Below, one piece after another: positions 11,153 through 19,365 of a DNA stretch of 64,000 bases. Origin of the DNA: Persephonella atlantica (GTDB lineage Bacteria; Aquificota; Aquificia; Aquificales; Hydrogenothermaceae); assembly GCF_016617615.1 (NCBI RefSeq), contig NZ_JAACYA010000002.1, positions 806,001 through 870,000 of the forward strand, read 5' to 3'. Both the position numbers and the translations under genes were made by a program. The notes under the pieces are model-generated. The model was not told the DNA's origin, searched no databases, and saw only the letters and a list, made by a program, of their open reading frames with translations. Each line of letters begins with the position of its first letter. The first letter of the stretch is position 1.

Positions 11153-11422
11153 TCAGGAGGGAATGACAGCAACAAGTTCGTAATCTTTTACAGACACTAC
11201 GACCATTTTGTCCCTGTTTGTGCCGTTCATAATCATAATGTTTATCACCTTTCTTTCAATACCTGTATCAACGGTTTCGTTCAGTTCTTCAAAGATAAAC
11301 TCCCAATCAATAAACAGGTCTTCTCTTATTTTTGAAAGTAGATATGAAGCTGTTGGTATATTTTCGGAGCTGGAAATCTCTAATGATATTAAACTATCGT
11401 CTATCTCGTGTATTATGACCAT
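11153..11422 (-). CDS. Small protein of unknown function
   Basis: 89 aa, acidic, no signal peptide or membrane helix, no Cys. The sequence reads as a small alpha/beta domain (MVIIHEIDDSLISLEIS, a helical middle, then VINIMIMNG and MVVVSVKDYELVAVI strands). I do not recognise a family. The start is ATG 11422 with no good ribosome site. It lies just beyond the hsp20 terminator, so it may be expressed by read-through, and 26 bases before trpE. The coding case rests on frame conservation and composition only. Confidence 0.5.
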   Translation of the reverse strand: MVIIHEIDDSLISLEISSSENIPTASYLLSKIREDLFIDWEFIFEELNETVDTGIERKVINIMIMNGTNRDKMVVVSVKDYELVAVIPS

Positions 11423-11440
11423 ACAATAATTTTAGAACAA

Positions 11441-11466
11441 AAAAAGGGGCATAAAAACCCCTTTTT
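11441..11466 (-). terminator. Terminator after hsp20 (symmetrical)
   Basis: AAAAAGGGG (11441-11449) and CCCCTTTTT (11458-11466) with an 8-base loop. Because the arms are A-rich/T-rich it can act on either strand; it lies 7 bases past the hsp20 stop codon. Confidence 0.75.
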
Positions 11467-11472
11467 CTGGTA

Positions 11473-11928
11473 TTATTTTACTTCTATTTTTACCTCTTTT
11501 TCTTCTGATACTTTTGGTATCTCTACCTTGAGGATTCCATTTTCAAATGTCGCTTTAGCTTCCTCCACTTTAACTTCAACAGGTAGAGGTACAACCCTTT
11601 CAAACACACCGTGAAATCTTTCACTTCTGTAGTATGTTTTCTCTTTTTCTTCTTCTTCCTTTTTCACCTCTCCTCTGATAACAACAGCATTATCCTTGAT
11701 TTTTACCTCAACGTCTTCTTTTTTTGCTCCGGGAATTTCTGCTTCGATAATCAGCTTGTTGTCTTTTTCGTAGATGTCCACTTTAGGATTCCATGTTGTT
11801 ACTTCAATAACTTCTGCACTCTTTGGAGTTGGAACAAGTTCTTGAAATACTTTATTCAATTCCTGCTCAATTCTGGCCAGTTCCCTGAATGGATTCCACA
11901 CAAATGTTGGCAAACTTCTTCTGTCCAT
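11473..11928 (-). CDS. Small heat shock protein Hsp20 (alpha-crystallin family)
   Basis: ATP-independent holdase that binds unfolding proteins in the cytoplasm. The 151-aa chain has a short N-terminal arm (WNPFRELARIEQELNKVF), an alpha-crystallin domain from about residue 45 (PKVDIYEKDNKLIIEAEIPG, VEVKIKDNAVVIRGE, FERVVPLP, ATFENGILKVEIPK) and a C-terminal tail. ATG 11928 sits seven bases after a perfect GGAGGT, so it is preferred over an upstream in-frame GTG at 11937. A consensus promoter lies at 11969-11996 and a terminator follows, so it looks monocistronic. Confidence 0.95.
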   Translation of the reverse strand: MDRRSLPTFVWNPFRELARIEQELNKVFQELVPTPKSAEVIEVTTWNPKVDIYEKDNKLIIEAEIPGAKKEDVEVKIKDNAVVIRGEVKKEEEEKEKTYYRSERFHGVFERVVPLPVEVKVEEAKATFENGILKVEIPKVSEEKEVKIEVK

Positions 11929-11968
11929 TGTCCTCACCTCCGATTTTATAATTTTTTTTATATAAAAT

Positions 11969-11996
11969 ATTATATAACCTTACTAAAATCTGTCAA
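11969..11996 (-). promoter_or_regulatory. Consensus promoter of hsp20
   Basis: Read on the minus strand: TTGACA (11996-11991), 16-base spacer, TATAAT (11974-11969). Both boxes are perfect sigma-70 consensus. No CIRCE-type inverted repeat is visible beside it. Confidence 0.85.
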
Positions 11997-12051
11997 GATG
12001 GTGAACCTTACATGATAAATCTGGTGAAAAAACAGAAAGATGTAAAGTGTT

Positions 12052-12624
12052 TTAGAACTTTTGTCTTTCGCTTTTTGGAATGTATCTGTAAACAGGTATG
12101 TGAAGGATGTCGTTGTTTCTTTCCTCTATAGTAAACTGACCGTGATAAACAGAGTAAGATGCAAATGCTGTTCCTATTGATATTACTTCTTTCTGGAGTT
12201 TATTTCTGTCTGCAGAGAGCATCTCAGGTTTTACTGTTATTCCTGCTTTAGGAAGGTTGTATATCCTCTGCTCTATCCCTTCTCGTGTTTTTATAGGGAG
12301 GAGTTCTTTCCTGACTAACTGTTTGAAAAACAGGTCTGTATCTGTTTTTATAACCAGCTTTTCTGCTGTTTTAATTTCTCTATCTGCAGGTACAAAATCA
12401 AATATGTCTATGAGTTTATGTATAATTTCATAGGCATTTTTTGTCTGGTTTTCTTTAAACCAGAGAGAAAAGTTTACAGCAACAACAGAAGGATTGATAT
12501 GGTCAAGGTACCATATCAGCCCTTCTTTCCACAGATTTGTTATAGATATAACCTGTCTGCTTTCGTTTATTACTGCAGCTGTAAATGTTCTGTCCTGATT
12601 GCACTGTATTCCTAAAAAAAGCAT
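12052..12624 (-). CDS. Unknown protein, possibly RNase H-like fold
   Basis: 190 aa, no signal or membrane segment. The start MLFLGIQCNQDRTFTAAVIN followed by a short helix and SVVAVNFSLWF resembles the first strands of RNase H-fold proteins of the DUF429/RuvC kind, but the usual first-strand Asp is replaced (GIQ instead of GID), so nuclease activity is doubtful. The middle has the segment LPIKTREGIEQRIYNLPKAGI. I cannot name a family. It lies between DUF190 and hsp20 on the minus strand and is the last gene of the fba-fbp-fluC run. Confidence 0.55.
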   Translation of the reverse strand: MLFLGIQCNQDRTFTAAVINESRQVISITNLWKEGLIWYLDHINPSVVAVNFSLWFKENQTKNAYEIIHKLIDIFDFVPADREIKTAEKLVIKTDTDLFFKQLVRKELLPIKTREGIEQRIYNLPKAGITVKPEMLSADRNKLQKEVISIGTAFASYSVYHGQFTIEERNNDILHIPVYRYIPKSERQKF

Positions 12625-12684
12625 ACCCTGACCTCATATTTTTTCAAAAATGATACGGTGAAGGAGAAAATTTTTTATGATTAT

Positions 12685-13011
12685 TCACACATATTTTATA
12701 ACTCTGACTTTTTCTAATGTTATCAGTCCTTTTGTTATAAATCCTTCAATCTCAGGTATAACCTTTTCTATCTTTTCCTTTCTGTCTACTGCTTCTATCA
12801 CTACAGGAAGGTCTGCAGACAGTGTCAGCAGTCCTGCTGAATGAATTCTACTTGATGCTCCGTATCCCATAATTCCCCTTAAAACAGTTGCTCCAGCTAT
12901 ATCGTTTTCTTTTAACGTTTCCACTATCTTTTTATACACCAGTTTGCCGTCAATTCTGTCACTTTCTCCTATAAATATTCTCAGTAGATAAGCTTCTCCC
13001 TCTATTTTCAT
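12685..13011 (-). CDS. DUF190 protein (PII-like fold)
   Basis: 108 aa. The pattern LLRIFIGESDRIDGKLVYKKIVETL, GATVLRGIMGYGASS and SADLPVVIEAVDR is that of DUF190, small PII-like trimeric proteins of unknown ligand that are often encoded next to FluC/CrcB fluoride channels, as here. GTG-free start: ATG 13011 with GAGGAAAGG in front. Seven bases separate it from fluC, so the two form an operon. A role in fluoride response is inferred from this association only. Confidence 0.85.
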   Translation of the reverse strand: MKIEGEAYLLRIFIGESDRIDGKLVYKKIVETLKENDIAGATVLRGIMGYGASSRIHSAGLLTLSADLPVVIEAVDRKEKIEKVIPEIEGFITKGLITLEKVRVIKYV

Positions 13012-13018
13012 CCTTTCC

Positions 13019-13393
13019 TCACATTAATGCTTTTGCTACAATCAGGCCGCCAATTCCAGCAGATATTGAAAGTAAGTTGTTCAGTAAAATGTTTGCTACA
13101 GCTTTAATATACTCTCCGTCCTGAAAAAGGGCTATAGTCTCGTAAGAAAATGTTGAAAATGTTGTGAATGCTCCAAGAAATCCTACTGCAAAAAACATTC
13201 TCCACAGAGGGTCTATAGATAGTTTCTCAATTGTAAGAACTGTGAAAAATACCAGTACAAATGAACCTATTACGTTGACTGTTAATGTTCCTGCTGGAAA
13301 TGATATAGCCGAGTATTTGTTCACAGCTGAAGAAACAATAAATCTAAGGAGCGCTCCAAAGGCTCCTCCAATCATCACAGCTAAATAGTTCAT
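13019..13393 (-). CDS. fluC: Fluoride channel FluC (CrcB)
   Basis: Small four-helix membrane protein that dimerises to export fluoride passively. At 124 aa it has the family signature: GGAFGALLRFIVSS at the start, GTLTVNVIGSFVLVFF for helix 2, and VGFLGAFTTFSTFSYE with the Phe-box and Thr/Ser-rich central segment that lines the pore. The ATG overlaps the fbp stop by four bases (ATGA), so expression is coupled to fructose-bisphosphatase, with DUF190 following. Fluoride inhibits phosphatases and enolase, which gives the coupling some sense, though that is inference. Confidence 0.93.
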   Translation of the reverse strand: MNYLAVMIGGAFGALLRFIVSSAVNKYSAISFPAGTLTVNVIGSFVLVFFTVLTIEKLSIDPLWRMFFAVGFLGAFTTFSTFSYETIALFQDGEYIKAVANILLNNLLSISAGIGGLIVAKALM

Positions 13394-14355
13394 CTTATAA
13401 ACTCAAGGAGCTGATTTATCTCTTTTTTACTGCCTAAAAATACAGGTGTTCTCTGGTGAATGTCTGTTGGCTTTATACTAAGAATGTCTGTTTTACCATC
13501 TGTTGCTTTTCCACCTGCCTGCTCAATTATGAATGCCATAGGGGATGCTTCATACAAAAGCCTGAGCTTTCCGCTGGTATTTTTTCTGTCAGCTGGATAG
13601 CCAAATATACCGCCTTTTATAAGTGTTCTGTGAACATCAGCGACCATTGAGCCGATATACCGTGTCGTGTATCCTTCATCTTTCAGAGTTTCTATGTAAT
13701 CAATAATTTTTGGCTCTGTCCATTTTTTTGCGTTTGCCTCGTTTATAGAGTATATTTTGCCTTTTTCTGGAATTTTCATGTCTGGATGGGAAAGGAGAAA
13801 CATACCAACAGAAGGGTCTAACGTGAAACCGTTAACGCCGTTTCCTGTTGTGAGAACAAACATAGTGGAAGAACCGTAAATCACATAACCTGCAGCAACC
13901 TGTTTGAAACCTTCCTGCAGGAAATCTTCCTCTGTTCCCTTAATCCTTCTGTGAATGGAAAAAATTGTCCCTATGCTTACGTTTACATCAATGTTTGAAG
14001 AACCATCTAAAGGGTCAAATGCTATCACATAGTTTGCGTCTGCTCCCTGTGGAGGGTATATAGGTTCATCTAACTCTTCTGATGCAAGGGCATAAAACTG
14101 ACCGCTGTCTGACAGGTGTTTTATCAGTATTTCGTTTGACAGCTCATCTAACTTCTGGACTTCTTCCCCCTGAATGTTTGTTTTGCCTGCCTGTCCTAAT
14201 ATGTCTGCAAGTCCTGCCATCCTGACATGGGAGGCTATTATCTTTGTTGCAGATTCTATTGCTGTCAGTGCTATAGTAAGAGAACCAGTTGCTTCAGGAT
14301 GCTTTCTTTCCTCCTCAAGGATAAATCTGTTCAGGTCAGTACCTATCTTAGCCAT
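13390..14355 (-). CDS. fbp: Class I fructose-1,6-bisphosphatase
   Basis: Hydrolyses fructose-1,6-bisphosphate to fructose-6-phosphate, the irreversible step of gluconeogenesis. 321 aa; metal and substrate motifs are all present: SEELDEPI, FDPLDGSSNIDVNVSIGTIFSI, the RYIGSMVADVHR loop, and SPMAFIIEQAGGKATDG near the C-terminus. In an autotroph this directs newly fixed carbon to hexoses. It lies downstream of fba with one gene between, and its last base pairs overlap fluC. Confidence 0.95.
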   Translation of the reverse strand: MAKIGTDLNRFILEEERKHPEATGSLTIALTAIESATKIIASHVRMAGLADILGQAGKTNIQGEEVQKLDELSNEILIKHLSDSGQFYALASEELDEPIYPPQGADANYVIAFDPLDGSSNIDVNVSIGTIFSIHRRIKGTEEDFLQEGFKQVAAGYVIYGSSTMFVLTTGNGVNGFTLDPSVGMFLLSHPDMKIPEKGKIYSINEANAKKWTEPKIIDYIETLKDEGYTTRYIGSMVADVHRTLIKGGIFGYPADRKNTSGKLRLLYEASPMAFIIEQAGGKATDGKTDILSIKPTDIHQRTPVFLGSKKEINQLLEFIR

Positions 14356-14367
14356 CTTTTCCCTCTT

Positions 14368-14880
14368 TTAGTTTAATGTTTCTTTCCTGAACTGTTTAAA
14401 TTTTATTACAGATTGCTTATCTTTTAAATTCTGGAATATGTAGTGAAAGTCCAGTGCAGGAGCGTAGGATTTGATTAGCATTTTTATCAGGTCGCATACT
14501 GTTTCATCTCCTGCGGTGCACTGCTTCATCATATCAATCAAAAGGTCTTCAACTGATACGACATTCATAATGAAACCTTCTGTCTCTATCTGGTTAAATG
14601 TTCCTGTTGGAATAATCTCAAACTTTTTGCTTATCTCAATCACTATTTCTCCTCTTGTCCAGAAATCTCCCATCTGGGAGTATCCAAGCTCTTTTAAGAC
14701 TTTTGTCAGTAGAGGAATGTCAGGAAACAGAAGGGAGATGTTCCCTGAAGGATACATCCCCTGGGTGTAAACAGTAAGGGCAAACTTTCCTACAATAACA
14801 GGCTGTATTTTTGAGCCTGCTTTTTTTATCTGTGAGTAAATCTCCTTTATCGCATCTATCTGTTTATCTAACAGAGACAT
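14368..14880 (-). CDS. Unknown protein resembling a degenerate nucleotidyltransferase
   Basis: 170 aa, soluble. The segment VIVGKFALTVYTQGMYPSGNISLLFP looks like the start of the antitoxin-type/DUF6036 nucleotidyltransferase fold (GG-x-A-x-x-x-YT-x-GRY-x-T-x-DIDL), but the catalytic Asp-x-Asp is replaced by Asn-Ile-Ser, so it is unlikely to transfer nucleotides. It contains Cys in the segment MKQCTAGDETVCDLIKML. The ATG overlaps the fba stop by one base (TAATG) and 12 bases separate it from fbp, so it is made with these two enzymes. The fold call is my reading of motifs, not a search result. Confidence 0.5.
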   Translation of the reverse strand: MSLLDKQIDAIKEIYSQIKKAGSKIQPVIVGKFALTVYTQGMYPSGNISLLFPDIPLLTKVLKELGYSQMGDFWTRGEIVIEISKKFEIIPTGTFNQIETEGFIMNVVSVEDLLIDMMKQCTAGDETVCDLIKMLIKSYAPALDFHYIFQNLKDKQSVIKFKQFRKETLN

Positions 14881-16256
14881 TACTTTTTAAGCTCTCCGTA
14901 TTCGTGTTTGACAGGTTTTACATACTTTTCAACAAGTTCTTTTGTGTTAAATGCGTTCAGTTTTCCAAATAGAAACTCAAACTTTTTATAAAGGGCATCT
15001 AATATTCTGTCTTTGTACTCTTTTTCTAATGTCCACCACTGGTATTTGAATGGTGCAAACCCTTTTTTTCTTGTTTTGTATATAAACTGTTCTTCTGTCC
15101 AGCCCTCTTTCCATTCCTTTTTCAGGTTTTCCTTTATCCAGCTGTAAATCTCATTTTTAAAATCTTCTGGTATCAGGTCGTACATAATGTTCTGAAACCC
15201 TGTTGCAAGGTGTATCTCACAGCAGTTGTTTTCTGGGAATTTATCAAACAGTTCGTCAGGAAGTGTAGATGCTCCGTGCTGGACAGTTCCTCCCAATCCA
15301 TATTTTTCCCTTGCCACTTTTCCAATATCCCTGAGAACATTAAAATCAAGTTTTACTTCTGCTATTGTCCCATCTGGAAGAGGAATTCCTCCGTGCTCTG
15401 TTCCTGTCTGGACAGACATTTTTGATATTCCTGACATTCCTTCAGGCAGGTTTTCAAGGTATCCTTCCATAAATGCTTCAAACTCTTCAACTGTTGAGTT
15501 TTTACCGCCTATGTGTCCAATCTCTGCTCCAACAGAAACTGTGATGCCTTCTGGCTCTATCTGTCGTATAAACTGTGTCATCTTTGCTGTGCAGATATAG
15601 TTGTGATACTGCTGCTCTTTTAGGGCAGGTTTTGAGTAGTCAACCAGTGTTGAAGGGTCAATATCTATGTTGTAAAATCCTGCTTTTATTGCTTCTTCTG
15701 TAAGGTCTTTTATTGATTGTAGCTCTTTTTCTGGGTCTTCTGCATACTTTTTGGCATTAAACTGGAAGTGGTCTCCCTGTATAAAGACAGGTCCTTTAAA
15801 TCCTTCTTTAATGGCAGCTGCTAATACGCAGGCTGCATATTCAGATGGTCTCTGGTCTGTGTATCCAATCTCTGACTTTGCTATCTCAAATATGAATGCC
15901 CCAACATTGTGTTTGTTTGCAACCTTGAACATCTGTCTGGCAACATCATAAGTCATTCCTCTGATGTTCACTGCTGGAGTTGTTACTTTATCTACCTCTC
16001 CTCTACCCATAGCCATGTAAAACTCGTGAATGGATGAGGGGATAGCTCCAAACTCGTTGGCAATTTTTCTTATCAGTTTTTTTGCTTTCTCTTTTAGGCT
16101 TTCTTCTTTTGCAAAAACTGCTGTATAGATAAGGTCGTCAATAACTGTTTCTCTTAGTTTTTTTTCATCTTTTATGGATATATTCTCACCGTCGCACTCA
16201 ACGACTGAATGGACTATCTCTTTTAGCTGGTCTTCAGATGTGGCTATTGTTGGCAT
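14880..16256 (-). CDS. fba: Class II fructose-bisphosphate aldolase, long form
   Basis: Zinc aldolase joining dihydroxyacetone phosphate and glyceraldehyde-3-phosphate to fructose-1,6-bisphosphate in gluconeogenesis. Class II metal and substrate motifs are present: VFIQGDHFQF (zinc His region), EIGHIGGKNSTVEEF, TGTEHGG and VQHGASTLPDELF. At 458 aa it is about 100-150 residues longer than typical class II enzymes, with an N-terminal helical extension (about residues 1-90) and a longer C-terminus. ATG 16256 follows AAGGGGGTG with a five-base gap. It begins a probable operon with the small unknown gene, fbp, fluC and DUF190. Confidence 0.85.
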   Translation of the reverse strand: MPTIATSEDQLKEIVHSVVECDGENISIKDEKKLRETVIDDLIYTAVFAKEESLKEKAKKLIRKIANEFGAIPSSIHEFYMAMGRGEVDKVTTPAVNIRGMTYDVARQMFKVANKHNVGAFIFEIAKSEIGYTDQRPSEYAACVLAAAIKEGFKGPVFIQGDHFQFNAKKYAEDPEKELQSIKDLTEEAIKAGFYNIDIDPSTLVDYSKPALKEQQYHNYICTAKMTQFIRQIEPEGITVSVGAEIGHIGGKNSTVEEFEAFMEGYLENLPEGMSGISKMSVQTGTEHGGIPLPDGTIAEVKLDFNVLRDIGKVAREKYGLGGTVQHGASTLPDELFDKFPENNCCEIHLATGFQNIMYDLIPEDFKNEIYSWIKENLKKEWKEGWTEEQFIYKTRKKGFAPFKYQWWTLEKEYKDRILDALYKKFEFLFGKLNAFNTKELVEKYVKPVKHEYGELKK

Positions 16257-16289
16257 TTAAACACCCCCTTATTTTCGTTTGGATAAATA

Positions 16290-16298
16290 ATTATAACA
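16290..16298 (-). promoter_or_regulatory. Extended -10 promoter of fba
   Basis: On the minus strand TGTTATAAT at 16298-16290 is a TG-N-TATAAT extended -10 box, about 34 bases upstream of the fba ATG. No good -35 box is visible. Confidence 0.5.
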
Positions 16299-16310
16299 TC
16301 AGGGTGGTGG

Positions 16311-17624
16311 TTAATTTAAATTTAGATTTTTTACAAACCTTTCCATATCCTTTAAAGCCCTCTGTGCTTTCAGCAGTTTTCTTTTTCTTTTGTCTTTTAT
16401 TTTTTTATCTAAATCTGGAAGAAGTGCAAAGTTTGGATTCATCGGCTGAAGCTCATCTTTTGGCTCTGTTATGTATCTTACCAGTCCACCAAGCATTGTT
16501 GTTTCTGGTGGAATAACAGGCTCTTTTCCTTTTAGCATTCTTGAGACGTTAATCCCTGCAAGTGTTCCTGTGGCAGCAGATGCTGCGTATCCTTCTACTC
16601 CTGTTATCTGACCTGCAAACAGTATTTTGGGATTTTTTTTCAGCTGTAGAGTTGGTTTTAATACCTTGTGGGACTGTATAAAAGTGTTTCTGTGTATAGA
16701 GCCAAGTCTTACAAAAACAGCATTTTTCAAAGCAGGTATGAGCCTGAATATTCTTTTCTGCTCTGGGTATTTTAGCTTCGTCTGAAATCCTACCATTGAC
16801 AGAAGAGTTCCCTCTTTGTTTTCTTTCCTCAGCTGGACTACAGCAAAGGGCTGTTTTCCTGTTTTGGGGTCTGTTAAACCTACAGGCTTCATGGGACCAA
16901 ACAAGAGGGTCTGCTTTCCTCTTCTTGCTATCTCTTCAACAGGAAGACATCCTTCAAAAAATACTGCCCTTTCAAAATCTTTCAGGGGAACCTGCTCTCC
17001 TTTCAGCAACTCCTGATAAAACATTTCATACTCCTCTTCTGTCAGTACACAGTTAAAGTAATCTCCTTCTCCTTTTGAGTATCTGTCTCCCCAGAAACCT
17101 TTGGAGTAATCTACTGTTTCAGCATCAACGGTAGGGGCTATTGCATCATAAAAGTAAAGATGCTCTGCCCCTGTCAGTTTCTGAATTTCCTTTGAAAACT
17201 CTTCTGAGGTTAATGGTCCTGTAGCAATTATGATAAAGTCGTAATCCTCAGGAATCTTCGTTATCTCTATTCTTATCACTTTTATGTTTGGATGGTTTTC
17301 TAAAATCTGTGTTATCTTCTGTGAGAATTTTTCCCTGTCAACTGCCAGAGCTCCTCCTGCCGGAACAGAAAACTCTTCAGCAGTTTTTACTATGAGAGAA
17401 TCTAAAAACTTCATCTCTTCTTTTAAAAGTCCTGCTCCTGTTGTTATCTCCTTTCCTCCCAGGGAGTTTGAACATACCAGTTCCGCAAATTTTTCCGTTC
17501 TGTGGGCTGGGGTATATTTTTTAGGTCTCATTTCGTACAAATCTACCTTAAACCCTTCTTCTGCTATTCTGTAAGCTGCTTCGCTACCTGCAAGTCCTGC
17601 ACCAATTACTGCTACTTTTTTCAT
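16311..17624 (-). CDS. trmFO: Methylenetetrahydrofolate-tRNA (uracil-5)-methyltransferase TrmFO
   Basis: Flavoprotein that makes ribothymidine at tRNA position 54 using methylenetetrahydrofolate and FAD/NADPH. 437 aa; N-terminal dinucleotide-binding motif [19 protein letters not shown], the family segment [22 protein letters not shown] (Cys53 of the active site region), and a C-terminal [10 protein letters not shown] with [10 protein letters not shown]. All are hallmarks of TrmFO/Gid rather than GidA (MnmG). It stands at the head of the minus-strand run leading to fba; a 15-bp palindrome lies just upstream at 17648-17662. Confidence 0.95.
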   Translation of the reverse strand: MKKVAVIGAGLAGSEAAYRIAEEGFKVDLYEMRPKKYTPAHRTEKFAELVCSNSLGGKEITTGAGLLKEEMKFLDSLIVKTAEEFSVPAGGALAVDREKFSQKITQILENHPNIKVIRIEITKIPEDYDFIIIATGPLTSEEFSKEIQKLTGAEHLYFYDAIAPTVDAETVDYSKGFWGDRYSKGEGDYFNCVLTEEEYEMFYQELLKGEQVPLKDFERAVFFEGCLPVEEIARRGKQTLLFGPMKPVGLTDPKTGKQPFAVVQLRKENKEGTLLSMVGFQTKLKYPEQKRIFRLIPALKNAVFVRLGSIHRNTFIQSHKVLKPTLQLKKNPKILFAGQITGVEGYAASAATGTLAGINVSRMLKGKEPVIPPETTMLGGLVRYITEPKDELQPMNPNFALLPDLDKKIKDKRKRKLLKAQRALKDMERFVKNLNLN

Positions 17625-17647
17625 TTTTATTTTCTTTTAACTTTTAT

Positions 17648-17662
17648 TTTGCTTGAAGCAAA
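17648..17662. promoter_or_regulatory. Perfect 7-bp-arm palindrome upstream of trmFO
   Basis: TTTGCTT, one central G, AAGCAAA. It lies between the antiporter stop (17685) and the trmFO start (17624). The short AT-rich arms make it a poor terminator; it could be an operator. No other copy noticed in the window. Confidence 0.3.
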
Positions 17663-17684
17663 TATAAGATATGGATGGTTTTTT

Positions 17685-18908
17685 TCAACTTTTCTCTTCT
17701 TTTTCTCTGTTTTCTTCAAGTCTGAACAGATATTTCAAAAGGAAAGGAGGAAGAAGTGTAGTTATTATCACAACAAATACAACTGCTGAATATATTTCAT
17801 TCGTAAATATTTTTGCTGACCTTCCTAATTCTGCAAATATAAGACCTACCTCTCCCCGGGGTACCATTGATGTTCCTAAAATCAGTTTTTTCAGTCCGTT
17901 CATGTTCTTTAAAAGATAGGCACCTCCCACTTTACCAAATACTGCAACAATGATTAATACGCTTGTTAATAACCAGAATGTTAAGGAACTGAAATCTATC
18001 TCTCTTAGATTCATTGACAGCCCAACGGTAACAAAAAATACAGGAGTAAACAGGAATATCAGTGGTCTCATCTGTGTTTCTAACTTTTCAACAAAATGTG
18101 GGTCCGCTTTCAGGGCAATCCCAAATGGAAGGAAAAATCTTCTTGATAGTGCAATTCCTGCAGCAAAGGCTCCTATTATCTCTGGAGCACCAAACAGATG
18201 GGCAACATATGCAAAGAACAGAATAAGGGATATTATTATGGTTGGTATAAAACCGGGGACTCTTCTGTATCTTCTGTCGTAAACATGTATAAACTTTGAC
18301 ATTATTGCAGCTAAAACAGGAGCAGTTGCAAAAAACAGAGCAACCAGTATGATGATTCTGATGGTATTTTCTATGTTAACCTCTCCTGTTAAAGCGAAAT
18401 CAGCAAGGATAACCAGGAGTATAACCCCAATAACATCGTCTAAAACTGCAGCTCCAACGACAATCTGGGCCAGTGAGGTTCTTTCCTTTCCTAAATCTTT
18501 TAGAACTCTGACAGTGATACCGATACTTGTTGCTGTAAGAGTTCCTCCTATAAATAGAGAAACTATCAGAGGTAGATTAAACATATAGAAAGATACAGCA
18601 AATCCAAGTCCAAAGGGAACAATGGCTCCAAACAGGGCAACTATAACAGATTTTGTTCCCTCCTTCTGGAGTTTTTTCAGGTCTGTTTCCAGACCTACTT
18701 CAAACAGGAGAAGGATTATACCAATCTCTGCAATAATCTTTATTATCTCATTAACCTCAACTATTCCCAAAATACTGGGACCTATCAGAATACCTGCAAA
18801 TACTTCTCCTAAAACAGGAGGTATCTTAAGATATGAAAATATCTCTGCGAAAATTCGTGCAGAAACAAGAATTATCAGTAAAGACAGAATAAACTCGTGC
18901 ATTTCCAT
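17685..18908 (-). CDS. Cation/proton antiporter, CPA2 (KefB/NapA-like) family
   Basis: A 407-aa integral membrane protein with about 12 predicted helices and no large C-terminal regulatory domain. Family motifs: LKIPPVLGEVFAGILIGPSILG near the N-terminus, LLLFEVGLETDL, a helix with AAVLDDVIGVILLVIL (the paired Asp of electrogenic CPA2 antiporters) and MVPRGEVGLIFAELG near the end. It exchanges Na+ or K+ for H+ across the inner membrane; ion choice cannot be read from the sequence. The GMP-like DD motif suggests a NapA-type exchanger. Stands alone between moaE and trmFO. Confidence 0.85.
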   Translation of the reverse strand: MEMHEFILSLLIILVSARIFAEIFSYLKIPPVLGEVFAGILIGPSILGIVEVNEIIKIIAEIGIILLLFEVGLETDLKKLQKEGTKSVIVALFGAIVPFGLGFAVSFYMFNLPLIVSLFIGGTLTATSIGITVRVLKDLGKERTSLAQIVVGAAVLDDVIGVILLVILADFALTGEVNIENTIRIIILVALFFATAPVLAAIMSKFIHVYDRRYRRVPGFIPTIIISLILFFAYVAHLFGAPEIIGAFAAGIALSRRFFLPFGIALKADPHFVEKLETQMRPLIFLFTPVFFVTVGLSMNLREIDFSSLTFWLLTSVLIIVAVFGKVGGAYLLKNMNGLKKLILGTSMVPRGEVGLIFAELGRSAKIFTNEIYSAVVFVVIITTLLPPFLLKYLFRLEENREKEEKS

Positions 18909-18941
18909 GTTTTTTTACCTTCCCCTTTTTCAGATTGCTGG

Positions 18942-19355
18942 TTATTTCCAGCTTTCCTCCCCTGTTTTGAACACTTCTTTTTTCCAGATAGGAGCTCTTG
19001 CTTTTGTTTCGTCAACTATGTATCTACAGGCCTCAAATGCTTCCTGTCTATGTCCTGCCCAAACTGCCACCAAAAAAGATGGTACTAAGACAGGAACAAC
19101 TCCTGTTCTGTGGTGGACTACTGCATGTTTTATACCAAACTTATGTTTTGCTTCCTGTATAATTTCCTTTATCACTTTCTCAGCCATGGACTCATATGCC
19201 TCATAGTGGAGCTCTTTTACTTCTCCGTCTTCTGGAGCAGAGCGAGGAATACCAAGAAAGATATCCACAGCCCCACATGTTTCATCCTGATAGCTGCTGA
19301 GAACATCATTTATATCAAACCATTTTTCTCCTATATATACTTCTGGTACAATCAT
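18942..19355 (-). CDS. moaE: Molybdopterin synthase catalytic subunit
   Basis: Transfers sulfur from the MoaD thiocarboxylate to precursor Z to form molybdopterin. About 137 aa; motifs EVKELHYEAYESMAEKVIKEI, IKHAVVHHRTGVVPV, FLVAVWAGHRQEAFEACRYIVDETK and APIWKKEVF are those of MoaE, including the catalytic Lys residues. Start choice: ATG 19355 has GGAG seven bases before it; upstream in-frame starts at 19361 and 19382 lack this. It overlaps nothing if 19355 is used, while 19382 would overlap the preceding lipoprotein gene. No moaD is beside it. Confidence 0.9.
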   Translation of the reverse strand: MIVPEVYIGEKWFDINDVLSSYQDETCGAVDIFLGIPRSAPEDGEVKELHYEAYESMAEKVIKEIIQEAKHKFGIKHAVVHHRTGVVPVLVPSFLVAVWAGHRQEAFEACRYIVDETKARAPIWKKEVFKTGEESWK

Positions 19356-19365
19356 CCTCATACTC

